Source: Candidatus Melainabacteria bacterium MEL.A1 (GTDB lineage Bacteria; Cyanobacteriota; Vampirovibrionia; Gastranaerophilales; Gastranaerophilaceae). From it: DNA of 64,000 bases. The stretch is taken from positions 806,001-870,000 of the forward strand of contig CP017245.1 in assembly GCA_001765415.1 (NCBI GenBank), given 5' to 3'. The notes under the pieces are model-generated. The model had not been told where the DNA came from. It saw only the letters and a program-made list of their open reading frames with translations, and made no database searches. Shown here in pieces: positions 26,364 to 36,652 of this stretch; positions within the stretch are counted from its first letter, which is position 1, and the number at the start of each line of letters is the position of its first letter. The translations under genes and the position numbers were made by a program.

Positions 26364-26396
26364 ATTATATAACAAAAAGATATTTCATGCTATAAT
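26364..26396. promoter_or_regulatory. Divergent leaderless promoter pair (GT9 gene / comM)
   Basis: On the minus strand TATAAT occupies 26369-26364, six bases before the GT9 ATG at 26357. On the plus strand TATAAT occupies 26391-26396, six bases before the comM ATG at 26403. Only 45 bp separate the two start codons. Each -35 region must overlap the opposite -10 area, so the promoters probably compete. Confidence 0.75.
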
Positions 26397-26402
26397 GCGG
26401 TT

Positions 26403-27938
26403 ATGGTAAATAAAGTTACAACTGCAACCGTAATCGGGCTTGACGCATACAATGTCACTGTAGAAACCGATGTATTAGGAGGTTTGCCCGCTTTTTCTAT
26501 TGTCGGATTGCCTGATACTGCAATTAACGAGGCCAGAGATAGGGTTCGCTCGGCAATAAGAAATTCCGGATTTACCTTTCCGGCAAAAAAAGTTGTAATC
26601 AACCTTGCTCCGGCGGATCTAAAAAAAGAAGGTTCAAATTTTGACCTACCAATAGCAATAGGTTTACTCATTGAGGAAGAAGTTCTTAATGAAGAAAAAT
26701 TAAATGGTTTTGCATTTATTGGGGAATTATCTCTTGATGGAAGTTTGAGAGAAGTCACAGGAGTTCTACCTCTAATTTTAGGTTTAAAGAATTTTGGAAT
26801 AAAAAATATTTTTGTTCCGGCTATAAATGCTCAAGAAGCGGCTCTTGCTGGCGACGTAAACATATTTGGCGCTAATTGTTTAGCTGAAGTCGTAAATCAT
26901 TTTTCTGACACCCCTATTAAACCAACGATAATTGACATTAACAACTATTTATCAGAAGGTTCAAAACAAGATTTTGTATATGATTTTAAAGATGTAAAAG
27001 GTCAACAAAAAGCCAAACGTGCGCTTGAAATTGCGGCAGCAGGCGGTCATAATATGCTTATGATTGGTTCTCCCGGTTCTGGGAAAACCCTTATGGCAAA
27101 ATGTTTTGCATCAATTTTACCACCTCTGGAATTATCAGAAGCTTTGGAGCTAACCAAAATCTACAGTATTTCAGGTCTTTTATCATCAAAAGAGCCTCTA
27201 ATGACCAAACGACCTTTCAGAGCGGTTCACCATACTGCATCAGCAAACGGGATTATCGGAGGCGGGACAATTCCAAAACCCGGAGAAATCACTCTTGCGC
27301 ATCGAGGAGTTTTATTTCTTGATGAAATGGTTGAATTTCCGAGAAATGTTCTTGAAGTTTTACGACAACCGCTAGAAGATGGTGAAATCGTAATCTCAAG
27401 AGCCAAACATTCAATAAAATATCCTGCAAAATTTATGTTACTCGGAGCTATGAACCCTTGCCCTTGCGGCTATTTAGGCGACAAGCAAAAGCAATGCACT
27501 TGTTCTGATTTTCAAATAAACCGTTATCAATCAAGACTTTCCGGTCCATTACTGGATAGAATTGATTTGCAAGTAGAAGTTCCAAGATTAACTTCAGAAG
27601 AATTGTTGAACACTCAACCGGCAACCGAAACCTCTGAAGATATCCGAAAAAGAGTGGTTAAAGCCAGAAAAATTCAGGCAGAACGCTACAAAAACGACGG
27701 AATTTTAACAAATTCAGAATTAACATCAAAACTTATCAAAAAATATTGCCAAATAGACAAACCCTCAGCAGAATTACTAAAAATGGCAGTCGTAAAATAC
27801 CAACTTTCAGGCAGACGATATGACCGAGTTCTAAAACTTGCTAGAACTATTGCGGATTTAGATTGCTCTGAAAACATTCAACAAACGCATCTTATGCAAG
27901 CTTTACAATACAGAATGTTTAATTGCCAGTCAAATTAA
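26403..27938 (+). CDS. comM: ComM/YifB family Mg-chelatase-like AAA+ ATPase
   Basis: The 511-residue protein has the N-terminal LonC-like/ChlI fold (GLDAYNVTVETDVLGGLPAF, DTAINEARDRVRSAI). The AAA+ core has Walker A GSPGSGKTLMAK near residue 222, Walker B GVLFLDEMVEF and AMNPCPCGYLGD, and a C-terminal helical domain. ComM helicases drive branch migration during natural transformation in other bacteria; pilus genes and a ComF-like gene elsewhere in the window fit that. Its last 20 bases overlap the convergent transporter gene. Confidence 0.95.
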   Translation: MVNKVTTATVIGLDAYNVTVETDVLGGLPAFSIVGLPDTAINEARDRVRSAIRNSGFTFPAKKVVINLAPADLKKEGSNFDLPIAIGLLIEEEVLNEEKLNGFAFIGELSLDGSLREVTGVLPLILGLKNFGIKNIFVPAINAQEAALAGDVNIFGANCLAEVVNHFSDTPIKPTIIDINNYLSEGSKQDFVYDFKDVKGQQKAKRALEIAAAGGHNMLMIGSPGSGKTLMAKCFASILPPLELSEALELTKIYSISGLLSSKEPLMTKRPFRAVHHTASANGIIGGGTIPKPGEITLAHRGVLFLDEMVEFPRNVLEVLRQPLEDGEIVISRAKHSIKYPAKFMLLGAMNPCPCGYLGDKQKQCTCSDFQINRYQSRLSGPLLDRIDLQVEVPRLTSEELLNTQPATETSEDIRKRVVKARKIQAERYKNDGILTNSELTSKLIKKYCQIDKPSAELLKMAVVKYQLSGRRYDRVLKLARTIADLDCSENIQQTHLMQALQYRMFNCQSN

Positions 27939-28455
27939 AAAATCCTGCAACTAACCCAACAAATGCAGATACTGCAATATAAAACAATGGATCTCTTTTT
28001 TCAGTAATACTTGCGATAAACAATCCGACAAGTAAAACCATTCCGCAAGCATTAATATTATTTATAAACATATCAACACCAACGGCTGCCAAAAGTCCAC
28101 ATCCGGCAGGTTTTAGAGTATAAATAACGGATTGAACATATTTATTATGTCTGAATTGATCTAACAATTTTGAAATTATGATAATTAAAATCAATGATGG
28201 CAAAATTACAGAAGTTGTCGCTACCAATGCTCCTGAAACACCACCAGTCATAAAACCTGCAAATGTCGCAACATTCACCCCAACAGGACCTGGAGTAATT
28301 GAAGATACTGCAATCATATCCGCCAATTGTTTTGTCGTGTACCATTTTTGAACATCAGCAATATGATACAAAAACGGCAAAGTTGCATACCCGCCACCAA
28401 ACGAGAACAAACCGATATGGAAAAACTCTAAAAATAATTTTATATACGTAATCAT
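27919..28455 (-). CDS. Chromate-transporter family protein, half 2
   Basis: A 178-residue membrane protein with the CHR motif FSFGGGYATLPFL near the N-terminus, ADMIAVSSITPGPVGVNVAT, and several membrane helices. Short CHR proteins act as pairs; its partner is the upstream gene, overlapping by four bases (ATGA). The true substrate may be another oxyanion. Its stop overlaps the end of comM by 20 bp. Confidence 0.9.
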   Translation of the reverse strand: MITYIKLFLEFFHIGLFSFGGGYATLPFLYHIADVQKWYTTKQLADMIAVSSITPGPVGVNVATFAGFMTGGVSGALVATTSVILPSLILIIIISKLLDQFRHNKYVQSVIYTLKPAGCGLLAAVGVDMFINNINACGMVLLVGLFIASITEKRDPLFYIAVSAFVGLVAGFFNLTGN

Positions 28456-29012
28456 TTTTCCTTATCTCCAAACTCTATTTTCTTCTGTATAGGCAACCAT
28501 AACCCGATAAAAATTGCCAATATAATCAAAGCTGCCGGAGGAGCTTTAAAACACCCTGAAAGCATGAATGTTAAAAAGAAAATCCAACAAGTAAATTTGT
28601 CAACAACACTTTTCCTCCACATTTCTTTAACGGCAAGAAAAATCAGAATTAAAACGGCAACTCCAACTCCCCAAAAGATACTTTGAATAAATTGCATTTT
28701 TACAACTTGTTCCAATATTCTTGCAATAATAATAATTGAAACAAAAGCCGGAAGAACAATTCCGATAGTGGCAGTAATTGCGCCTAATGTTCCTCTCAAC
28801 CTATAACCCGTAAAAATCGCAGTGTTAGCCGCTATAATTCCAGGAACACTTTGACTAAGCGCATAATATTCACACAACTCATCATCATCAATCCAATGTT
28901 TTTTCTCGACAAGTTCAGATTGCAAAAGCGGTAAAATAACATACCCTCCGCCAAGCAACAAAGTTCCAACTTTAAAAAACGTCTTGAATATTTGATAAAG
29001 TGTTTTTTCCAT
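28452..29012 (-). CDS. Chromate-transporter family protein, half 1
   Basis: A 186-residue CHR half-protein with LLLGGGYVILPLLQSELVEK, CEYYALSQSVPGIIAANTAI, and hydrophobic helices to a basic tail. It starts the two-gene pair. There is no Shine-Dalgarno; TATAAT on the minus strand (29024-29019) ends seven bases before the ATG, predicting a leaderless transcript. Confidence 0.9.
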   Translation of the reverse strand: MEKTLYQIFKTFFKVGTLLLGGGYVILPLLQSELVEKKHWIDDDELCEYYALSQSVPGIIAANTAIFTGYRLRGTLGAITATIGIVLPAFVSIIIIARILEQVVKMQFIQSIFWGVGVAVLILIFLAVKEMWRKSVVDKFTCWIFFLTFMLSGCFKAPPAALIILAIFIGLWLPIQKKIEFGDKEK

Positions 29013-29093
29013 AAAACTATTATATACTAAACAAAAACCAATATAAATAATTCAAAAAAGTCGGCTTTTCAAGCCGACTTATAAAATTTACTA

Positions 29094-29486
29094 TTATGAA
29101 TTTAATGTTGCTTTTAGTCTTGCCATAGCTCTTGCAACTGCAGCTTCCGCTCGTTTTGCATCAATTTCAGCTTCACTGTCTTCCAGTCTTGCTTTAGCAC
29201 GACTTAAAGCCTCTTTTGCTCTGGCGACATCAATCTCATCTCCACGTTCAGCCGTCGTTGTAAGAATTAGTGCTTCATCGTCTTTAAACTGCAAGACTCC
29301 ACCCATTGTCGTAAAATATATAGGCTCATTTGCTTTGATAGCCTTAGTTACACCAATGTCCAAAGCCGCCATAACAGGTACGTGGTTTTTCAAAATACCG
29401 ATTTCACCATCAGTAGTTTTTGTGTACAATTCATCTATATCTTCATCAAATACAACTCGTTCGTGTGTAATTATTTTTAAGTGCAT
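29094..29486 (-). CDS. atpC: F1 ATP synthase epsilon subunit
   Basis: A 130-residue epsilon subunit: MHLKIITHERVVFDEDIDEL, GEIGILKNHVPVMAAL, beta sandwich, then a C-terminal helical hairpin rich in Ala/Arg/Glu. It regulates rotation and ATP hydrolysis. It follows atpD after a spacer filled by an inverted GTGA/TCAC repeat, with AAGGAAA before the ATG. Confidence 0.95.
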   Translation of the reverse strand: MHLKIITHERVVFDEDIDELYTKTTDGEIGILKNHVPVMAALDIGVTKAIKANEPIYFTTMGGVLQFKDDEALILTTTAERGDEIDVARAKEALSRAKARLEDSEAEIDAKRAEAAVARAMARLKATLNS

Positions 29487-29507
29487 AGCATTTCCTTCAT
29501 ATAGCTG

Positions 29508-29563
29508 AGGTGAAAAGTAAACAGTTAATTTTAACTATTCACATTTCACTACTCACTATTCAC

Positions 29564-29566
<3 letters not shown>
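29508..29566. repeat. Inverted GTGA/TCAC repeat between atpD and atpC
   Basis: AGGTGAAAAGTAAACAGTTAA on one side faces TTAACTATTCACATTTCACT...TTCACCT on the other, an imperfect long palindrome made of the same GTGA units seen at 11205 and 61824. It may form a hairpin that lowers atpC relative to atpD. Confidence 0.55.
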
Positions 29567-31047
<1,481 letters not shown>

Positions 31048-31053
31048 ATCATT

Positions 31054-31752
31054 ATGAATATTTTACAAAAAATTGTATATTACTTTTTAGAAAAACAAGA
31101 GAAAGCTTTAACAAAAAGACTAAGCAGACATTTAAGAACATCAAGTTCAAATTCGACATCAAAAACAGTCGTATCAAAAGGCGTTACTATGACATTGAAC
31201 GCAGAAACCGAAAGAAACAAAGACTTAGTTCTAAAAAATGTTTCTGACATTATAAAAGGTTGTAACTCAGATATATCAAAACTTTTAGCCTTTATAGAAA
31301 GCAAGGGTACTAAAGTTATCAGACTTGAAAATGCAGACAAAATTCTTTCAGTAATCAAAGAAGAAGAAGGACTAATCACTCCACTGGAAGGAATTGAGGC
31401 ACTCTACATAAATACTGTAACTCACTCTGGCTTCTCACTCAAATCAAAACCAATGTTTGTAATGCGCAACGGACAAATTGATCCATATTATATGGCACAT
31501 CAATTCTACAAATGGTATGCCCTTCAAATGAAACTTCCGGGCTTTGATTTTATGTCACAAAAGATTTTTAAAATCTATTTAAACTCTGATGGCGCAATAC
31601 TTTCTAACCTTACACTTGATGAAATGACTGGCTTGAAAGAAGCTATTGCCAGAGATCAAGAAGCAACAACTTTCGCACTAGATTTAGCAAAACAAAAAGA
31701 AGGCTCAAAAAAGGTTCTTGAAAAAATGCAAGATGGCGGAGCTAACGTCTAA
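31054..31752 (+). CDS. Protein of unknown function divergent from atpD
   Basis: A 232-residue protein starting MNILQKIVYYFLEKQEKALT. The first 12 codons before 31054 in the longer frame would overlap the promoter. The N-terminus is an amphipathic or weakly hydrophobic helix, then a Ser-rich basic stretch and an alpha-beta body (PMFVMRNGQIDPYYMAHQFY, WYALQMKLPGFDFMS). I do not recognise the family. A hairpin at 31776-31812 may terminate it. Confidence 0.7.
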   Translation: MNILQKIVYYFLEKQEKALTKRLSRHLRTSSSNSTSKTVVSKGVTMTLNAETERNKDLVLKNVSDIIKGCNSDISKLLAFIESKGTKVIRLENADKILSVIKEEEGLITPLEGIEALYINTVTHSGFSLKSKPMFVMRNGQIDPYYMAHQFYKWYALQMKLPGFDFMSQKIFKIYLNSDGAILSNLTLDEMTGLKEAIARDQEATTFALDLAKQKEGSKKVLEKMQDGGANV

Positions 31753-31775
31753 GAATAGTTTTCAATATTTTTAAA

Positions 31776-31812
31776 GAAACAACCTTTCCGAAATATTCAG
31801 AAAGGCTGTTTC
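31776..31812 (+). terminator. Hairpin terminator after the unknown gene
   Basis: GAAACAACCTTTC (31776-31788) and GAAAGGCTGTTTC (31800-31812) form a 13-bp stem with one mismatch. The T-run after it is poor, so termination may be partial. Confidence 0.5.
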
Positions 31813-31905
31813 TCGTTATAGTAAAGACTTATCAACATGTTTATTATTTATATTGTAAGTTTTGGGGTGGGGTAATGTCGACATTAGAAAGCAAGGTTTC
31901 CGAAA

Positions 31906-32193
31906 CTATCCCATGAAAGCAATATGTTTCGGGCTTTTGCTTGCTCTGTCGTAGTCAGGTGAAAATAGTATATTATAAGTCTTGCGAAGCTTTGCTCCAA
32001 AAGCTTTTAACATGTTCGGATTTTGAACCATATCAGCTTTTTGAGTACGATTTAAATCGTTTTCAAAGTTTATTTTCGCATTTGGATTTTGCAACGATAA
32101 AATCGCTACATTCGGGGTTATATTATTAAGATTGCCTTCTCCAAAAGAGATAGGTTTTACTGTGTTCAATTTTACTGGATTAATTGTAATCAT
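31906..32193 (-). CDS. Small protein with FGE-type N-terminal motif, unknown function
   Basis: A 95-residue protein, MITINPVKLNTVKPISFGEG at the start, then Asn-rich sequence and a basic C-terminal helix (KLRKTYNILFSPDYDRASKS). AAAGGAGG precedes the ATG. The PISFGEG motif near residues 14-20 resembles VNFEGRK in the protein at 52690, suggesting a shared N-terminal tag. No homologue is recognised. Confidence 0.6.
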   Translation of the reverse strand: MITINPVKLNTVKPISFGEGNLNNITPNVAILSLQNPNAKINFENDLNRTQKADMVQNPNMLKAFGAKLRKTYNILFSPDYDRASKSPKHIAFMG

Positions 32194-32309
32194 TTTGTTC
32201 CTCCTTTCGAGGTTTTTGTTATTAAGTGTTTATTTAACACTTCATCTAACACTTTTACTATAAACCATATCGTTTTATTTGTCAACCCCTATGATAAAGT
32301 TTTGTTAAG

Positions 32310-32577
32310 CGCAACTGAAAGCCAGTATTATCAATAGTTTTCCTATAAAGTGGCAAACTTACACTTATTCAGTATGTTTATATTTTTTATCTTTAAATAA
32401 ACTATTTCGCATGCTCATTATTGTATAATTTTATATTATCCTATTGGTTTTTGTATATTCCCTACTTGGGCAATTGTAAAAATAACACTTATTCCGTTTA
32501 ATATAATTATTAAATCTTTTTCATACTTCCAGCTATTCTTAATTCCAATGAGCCTGTTTTTCACAGGCTCTTTTTTT
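32310..32577 (+). ncRNA. Candidate small RNA unit ending in a strong terminator
   Basis: No protein gene on the plus strand explains the terminator at 32550-32577. Upstream, TTGTTA and TATTAT with an 18-bp spacer near 32302-32331 form a promoter candidate, and TATAAT near 32433 is a second. The transcript would be about 140-240 nt. I do not recognise a known RNA class. Support is structural only. Confidence 0.35.
32550..32577 (+). terminator. Strong intrinsic terminator with no upstream gene
   Basis: GAGCCTGT (32550-32557) and ACAGGCTC (32563-32570) form a perfect 8-bp stem followed by seven T. It lies over 700 bases after the nearest plus-strand stop codon. Confidence 0.85.
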
Positions 32578-32600
32578 AAGCGTGCCGCTTAACCCGCCCT

Positions 32601-32750
32601 TTGTGACAATACCTTTCCATACTTCATATATTGGTGTAGTCTTTTCACCCTCTGCGACAATATTGGTTCATACTTCATACATTGGTGTTATGTTTTACGC
32701 ACGTAGCCATTTGTAGCGATATTGCTTCCTACCTAATATATTGGCACAGC
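32601..32750 (+). repeat. Three degenerate tandem units of a TTCATACTTCATA repeat
   Basis: The units start near 32602, 32653 and 32712. The core reads GCGACAATATTGGTTCATAC followed by TTCATACATTGGTGT. A fourth copy lies at 55013-55048 and an inverted one at about 60195-60257. The spacing (51 and 59 bp) and divergence exclude CRISPR. The unit near 32697 carries TACGCACGTAGCC, also shared with the 60245 copy. Confidence 0.65.
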
Positions 32751-32836
32751 ATTAAAACAATCTTTGTTACATAATATAACCAAACTTACTAGCAAAATAT
32801 TTTTTTAGGTATTTTAAATATTTAGGAGGCATAACA

Positions 32837-33352
32837 ATGAAAGTAAGTACAATTTCCGCAAACACATACACTGAACGATTCAAATTAAAAGCACTAAAAG
32901 CACCGAAAAGAGGGCAAGAAAACCCAATTATAGAAAATGGAATAACTAAAAAAGCTATTGAAATAATGAAAAACCTCAGTGAAATAATTGAAAACGACTG
33001 GGCTAAAATAAAGAAAAGCGGAAATCTTTTAGACTCTCCTCAATACCTTGTTGCAGACAAAAAGGGGAATTTTGTCACTATAAAGCCCGTATATCAGAGC
33101 CAAACAGAAAAATACATTCTAATGGAAGTAGAAAACGACAAAACAATTGACAGGGTTCTATTTAATCGGAGAAAGCCATACGAATACACATTTGACCATG
33201 CAGTAATAACACCATACGGTTCTGCTTCAGGAAAAACTTACAATTCTACCAAAGAGCATGACAAAATCGTTGAAGATCGAGTAAATTCATACATTGAAAA
33301 CTTTGGCAAAAAAGCTGTTAAACAAGCAGAAGAAAGAAATTTGAGAACATAA
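32837..33352 (+). CDS. Protein of unknown function
   Basis: A 171-residue Lys-rich protein with a strong GGAGG site. It starts MKVSTISANTYTERFKLKAL, and has a beta-rich middle (YLVADKKGNFVTIKPVYQSQ, YILMEVEND) and a helical C-terminus. There is no signal peptide or membrane segment. The short N-terminal segment with Ile, Ser and Tyr resembles the N-termini of other unknown proteins in the window. Family not recognised. Confidence 0.65.
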   Translation: MKVSTISANTYTERFKLKALKAPKRGQENPIIENGITKKAIEIMKNLSEIIENDWAKIKKSGNLLDSPQYLVADKKGNFVTIKPVYQSQTEKYILMEVENDKTIDRVLFNRRKPYEYTFDHAVITPYGSASGKTYNSTKEHDKIVEDRVNSYIENFGKKAVKQAEERNLRT

Positions 33353-33368
33353 TTGTACCTAACATTCC

Positions 33369-34637
33369 TTAAACATTAGGTAAATCACCTTTTACTTCTG
33401 CAATTTCATTACTTTCAAGTTCAAAAACTTTATGCAAAGCTTTTACAGCTTGTTGTGCATCACACTTATCCACAAGACAACTAATTTTGATTTCACTTGT
33501 AGAAATCATCCTAATATTAATATTTTGCTCAGCCAGAGTTTCAAACATTGCAGATGCAACACCAGGTCTGTCAATCATACCTGCTCCAACAATTGAAACT
33601 TTTGCAATATTTTCATCAACCTGAATATCGCCTGTAGCTCCAATTTCAGACTTCAAAGCCTCTAATGCCTCGACAGTTTTGTCCAAGTCAACAGAATCAA
33701 TTGTAAATGCAATATCGTTTGTGTTAGAAACTTTTCTTGCATAAGATTGGATAATCATATCTACAGAAATATTTTCTTTTGCAAGTCTACTAAAAATTTT
33801 AGCTGCAACACCTGGTTTGTCAGGAACATCACAAACTACAATTCTTGTTTGAGATAAATCCGCAGCAACACCAGTAACAGGTTTGTATATTTCCATTTTT
33901 TCCACTCCTAAAATTAAAGTTCCTAAATTGTCTAATTTAAAACTACTTCTAACACGCATCGGCACATTAAACTGTTTCGCAGTTTCTACACTTCTCGGAT
34001 GTAAAACATTTGCACCAGCATGAGCCAATTCCAACATTTCCTCATAAGAAATTTCATCTAATCTTGAAGCATTTGGAACAACTCTCGGATCAGTAGTATA
34101 AACACCTTCAACATCGGTGTAAATATCACATCTTTCAGCATTCAATGCGGCTGCAAGTGCAACTGCAGAAGTATCAGAACCTCCTCTACCTAAAGTGGTG
34201 ATTTCGCCATCTTCAGTAACACCCTGAAAGCCAGCAACAACAATAATTTTACCTTCTTTTAAATTTTCTTTTAATTTTTCAGTTTTAATATCTACAATCC
34301 GAGCTTTTGAATGAACATTTTCAGTCATAATCCCAACTTGCATAGCGTTAAAACTTACCGCATCATAACCTTGAGCCTGAATAGCCATAGCTAAAAGCGC
34401 AATGGAAACACCTTCTCCGGTAGAAAGTAACATATCCATTTCCCTGCCTGACGGAGTTGCACAAAGATCCTTTGCCATCTTAACAAGATAGTCTGTTGTA
34501 TGCCCCATAGCTGAAACTACAACCACGACATCATTTCCATTTTGTTTTTCTTTAATTACAATTTTCGCTACGTTCTTTATTTTTTCGGTATCAGCAACAG
34601 ATGTGCCACCAAATTTTTGGACAATAATTTTTCTCAA
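33369..34637 (-). CDS. lysC: Aspartate kinase
   Basis: A 422-residue aspartokinase, first step of the aspartate pathway to Lys, Thr and Met. It has the N-terminal KFGGTSVAD, VVVVSAMGHTTD and GRGGSDTSAVALAAAL motifs, and two C-terminal ACT domains (about residues 265-420) for feedback inhibition. It is three bases after the TPR gene stop, so co-transcribed with it. No riboswitch precedes it because it is internal to the operon. Confidence 0.96.
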   Translation of the reverse strand: MRKIIVQKFGGTSVADTEKIKNVAKIVIKEKQNGNDVVVVVSAMGHTTDYLVKMAKDLCATPSGREMDMLLSTGEGVSIALLAMAIQAQGYDAVSFNAMQVGIMTENVHSKARIVDIKTEKLKENLKEGKIIVVAGFQGVTEDGEITTLGRGGSDTSAVALAAALNAERCDIYTDVEGVYTTDPRVVPNASRLDEISYEEMLELAHAGANVLHPRSVETAKQFNVPMRVRSSFKLDNLGTLILGVEKMEIYKPVTGVAADLSQTRIVVCDVPDKPGVAAKIFSRLAKENISVDMIIQSYARKVSNTNDIAFTIDSVDLDKTVEALEALKSEIGATGDIQVDENIAKVSIVGAGMIDRPGVASAMFETLAEQNINIRMISTSEIKISCLVDKCDAQQAVKALHKVFELESNEIAEVKGDLPNV

Positions 34638-34640
34638 GGT

Positions 34641-36134
34641 TTATTCGCTTTCTGAAGAATCCGCCAAAAGCCTTTCTAACTCAAGCTTTTGTTCAGGGTA
34701 CTCAAACTTTTCGGGTGCAATTTTTTCAATCGAATTTGCAAACGAAATTGTTTCTTTTACATTATATTCGCAAACGTTATCTTTGACAAGTATATAGCTT
34801 ACATAAAACATTAAATTTAACATTACTACATTTTCTGGCTCTGTTTTCAAAGCTTTTCGCAATTTTCGCTGCGCTTCCGCAAATTCATTTCTTTGAATTA
34901 AATATCTGACATAATCCTCAAAAGCTTTTATATAATGAGGATTTAGGCGAATTGCACTTTCGTAACAATCTTTAACTTTTGTATCGTTATTTTGAGCTTC
35001 ATAGCATTTTGCCATGTAATAAGAACCCAAAAAGTTTTCATCTTCTGCCCTAAAATAATCTAAAGCAAACTGATATTCGCCACGCTCATAAGCAAGAATT
35101 GCAGAAACTTTTGGAGCAAGCCTATCTTTCGGTGCTTTTTCTAATACTTTGTCAATCAAATTTTGAGCTTCGTCAACTTCCTTTTTCTCAGCACAACAAA
35201 GAGCCAAAAACGATTGAATTTCAACGCTTTCTCTATCCATTTCAAAAGCTTTTAACAACTTAGATTTTGCATCATCAAGTTTATTAAACTTTTCAAAACT
35301 TTTTCCCCACTCAAAATACAAAGCAGGGTTTCCTAAGCCTAATTTTTCTGCATCAGCAAAAGAATTATACATATTTTCAAAATCAAATTTTTCAGTATAA
35401 AGCTGTCCTAAAAGAACGTAAGCTGGCATCATCTTTTCATTATAACCAATAGATTTTTTCGCATAATGAATTGCACTATCCAAATCATCTCTCAAAGCCT
35501 TTAATCTAGCATATTCAAATGTATTATTAGCATTCGGGCAAACATTTGCCAAAAAAGATAATTTCATATCTGCTTTGTCGTACATTCCAAGTTTGATATC
35601 CATTACTGCACAAAGGAAAACCGCCGAAAAATTATACTTATTATATTTAATAGCCTCAATAAATTTTGCTTGCGCTTCAGCGAATTTGCCTTGTTTCATC
35701 AAAGCCATGCCCCAACCTGTAAAAGTGTCGGTATTATTGGCTTGAACTTTATTGGAATTTTCAAAAGCCTTCACTGCATTTTCAAATTTTCCGATTGAAA
35801 CCAAAGCAAACCCCAATCGTTGCCAAATCACTTTATCTTGCGGATTTAGTTCTGCCGAAAGTTGATATGCCTCAACGCACTTATCCAATTTCAATTGTTT
35901 TTCATAGACAGCACCAAGATATTTATATACAAGCGCATCTTTTTGAGGAAGTTCCAAAGCCTGTAACAAAATCTTTTCCGCTTCATCAAAACTTCCTTTT
36001 TCAATTAAAACTTTTGCTCGCTTAACAAACGTATAAGTCGGCAATGACTGGATAACAGTTTCTTTCCTGTAATTATCAATCGAGCAGTTCAAACTTTTAA
36101 TCTTTTCAACAACTTTTTCTAACCAACCAAACAA
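34641..36134 (-). CDS. Tetratricopeptide repeat protein
   Basis: A 497-residue all-helical protein with about 11-12 TPR units, for example GSFDEAEKILLQALELPQKD, KLDKCVEAYQLSAELNPQDK and GKFENAVKAFENSNKV. No membrane segment. TPRs are protein-binding scaffolds. It overlaps the KdsC-like gene by 16 bases and precedes lysC by three, forming an operon, though no functional link is evident. Confidence 0.88.
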   Translation of the reverse strand: MFGWLEKVVEKIKSLNCSIDNYRKETVIQSLPTYTFVKRAKVLIEKGSFDEAEKILLQALELPQKDALVYKYLGAVYEKQLKLDKCVEAYQLSAELNPQDKVIWQRLGFALVSIGKFENAVKAFENSNKVQANNTDTFTGWGMALMKQGKFAEAQAKFIEAIKYNKYNFSAVFLCAVMDIKLGMYDKADMKLSFLANVCPNANNTFEYARLKALRDDLDSAIHYAKKSIGYNEKMMPAYVLLGQLYTEKFDFENMYNSFADAEKLGLGNPALYFEWGKSFEKFNKLDDAKSKLLKAFEMDRESVEIQSFLALCCAEKKEVDEAQNLIDKVLEKAPKDRLAPKVSAILAYERGEYQFALDYFRAEDENFLGSYYMAKCYEAQNNDTKVKDCYESAIRLNPHYIKAFEDYVRYLIQRNEFAEAQRKLRKALKTEPENVVMLNLMFYVSYILVKDNVCEYNVKETISFANSIEKIAPEKFEYPEQKLELERLLADSSESE

Positions 36135-36595
36135 TCTGCCACCTCTCTAAAAGCGCCACTTCCTGCAACATTTTCAGTTATTTGAATACCATCCACAGCC
36201 TTAATTTTGTCAACGGCATGCGGAACAGTAATTTTATATTTCGCAAAATTTAAACATTCCAAATCATTTGTATCATCACCAATATAAACAAATTCATCTT
36301 TTGTTAAATTATATTTTTCAACAATATTTTTCAAAACATCAATTTTTATACGAATATTTTGGTGAACTTCTTCTATTTGAAATTTTTTTGCCAAAATTTC
36401 AATTGCAGCATTACCTTCACCCGAAACTATTCCCATCATATAGTTATTTTTTCTCAAAATTGAAAATCCCATAACATCTTTAAAATTCAATTTACGAGAA
36501 ATTTTTCCATCATCTGCAATATAAACGCAATTATCAGTAACAATCCCGTCAAAATCTGTTATAACCATTTTTATTGTTTTTGGTAATTTAAGCAT
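36119..36595 (-). CDS. KdsC-type HAD phosphatase
   Basis: A 158-residue HAD-IIIA phosphatase: nucleophile motif MVITDFDGIVTDN, GIVSGEGNAAIEI, and GDDTNDLECLNFAKYKITVP. Members dephosphorylate KDO-8-phosphate or similar sugar acids. The start ATG at 36595 follows AAGGGG; the frame's upstream TTG is less likely. Finding it with a GT9 enzyme suggests surface glycan synthesis. Confidence 0.85.
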   Translation of the reverse strand: MLKLPKTIKMVITDFDGIVTDNCVYIADDGKISRKLNFKDVMGFSILRKNNYMMGIVSGEGNAAIEILAKKFQIEEVHQNIRIKIDVLKNIVEKYNLTKDEFVYIGDDTNDLECLNFAKYKITVPHAVDKIKAVDGIQITENVAGSGAFREVADCLVG

Positions 36596-36652
36596 ATACA
36601 AAACGCCCCTTATCTGTTATAATTGTACCATAAAAGAGAAGGGGAAAAACAC

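Noticed and set aside
27919..27938. 20-bp overlap of comM and the transporter gene as a possible error
   Set aside because: Both reading frames end naturally, and convergent overlaps of this size are common in compact genomes.
32601..32750. Tandem repeat units that might be a CRISPR array
   Set aside because: Repeats are degenerate, spacing varies (51 and 59 bp), only three units occur in tandem, and no cas gene is in the window.
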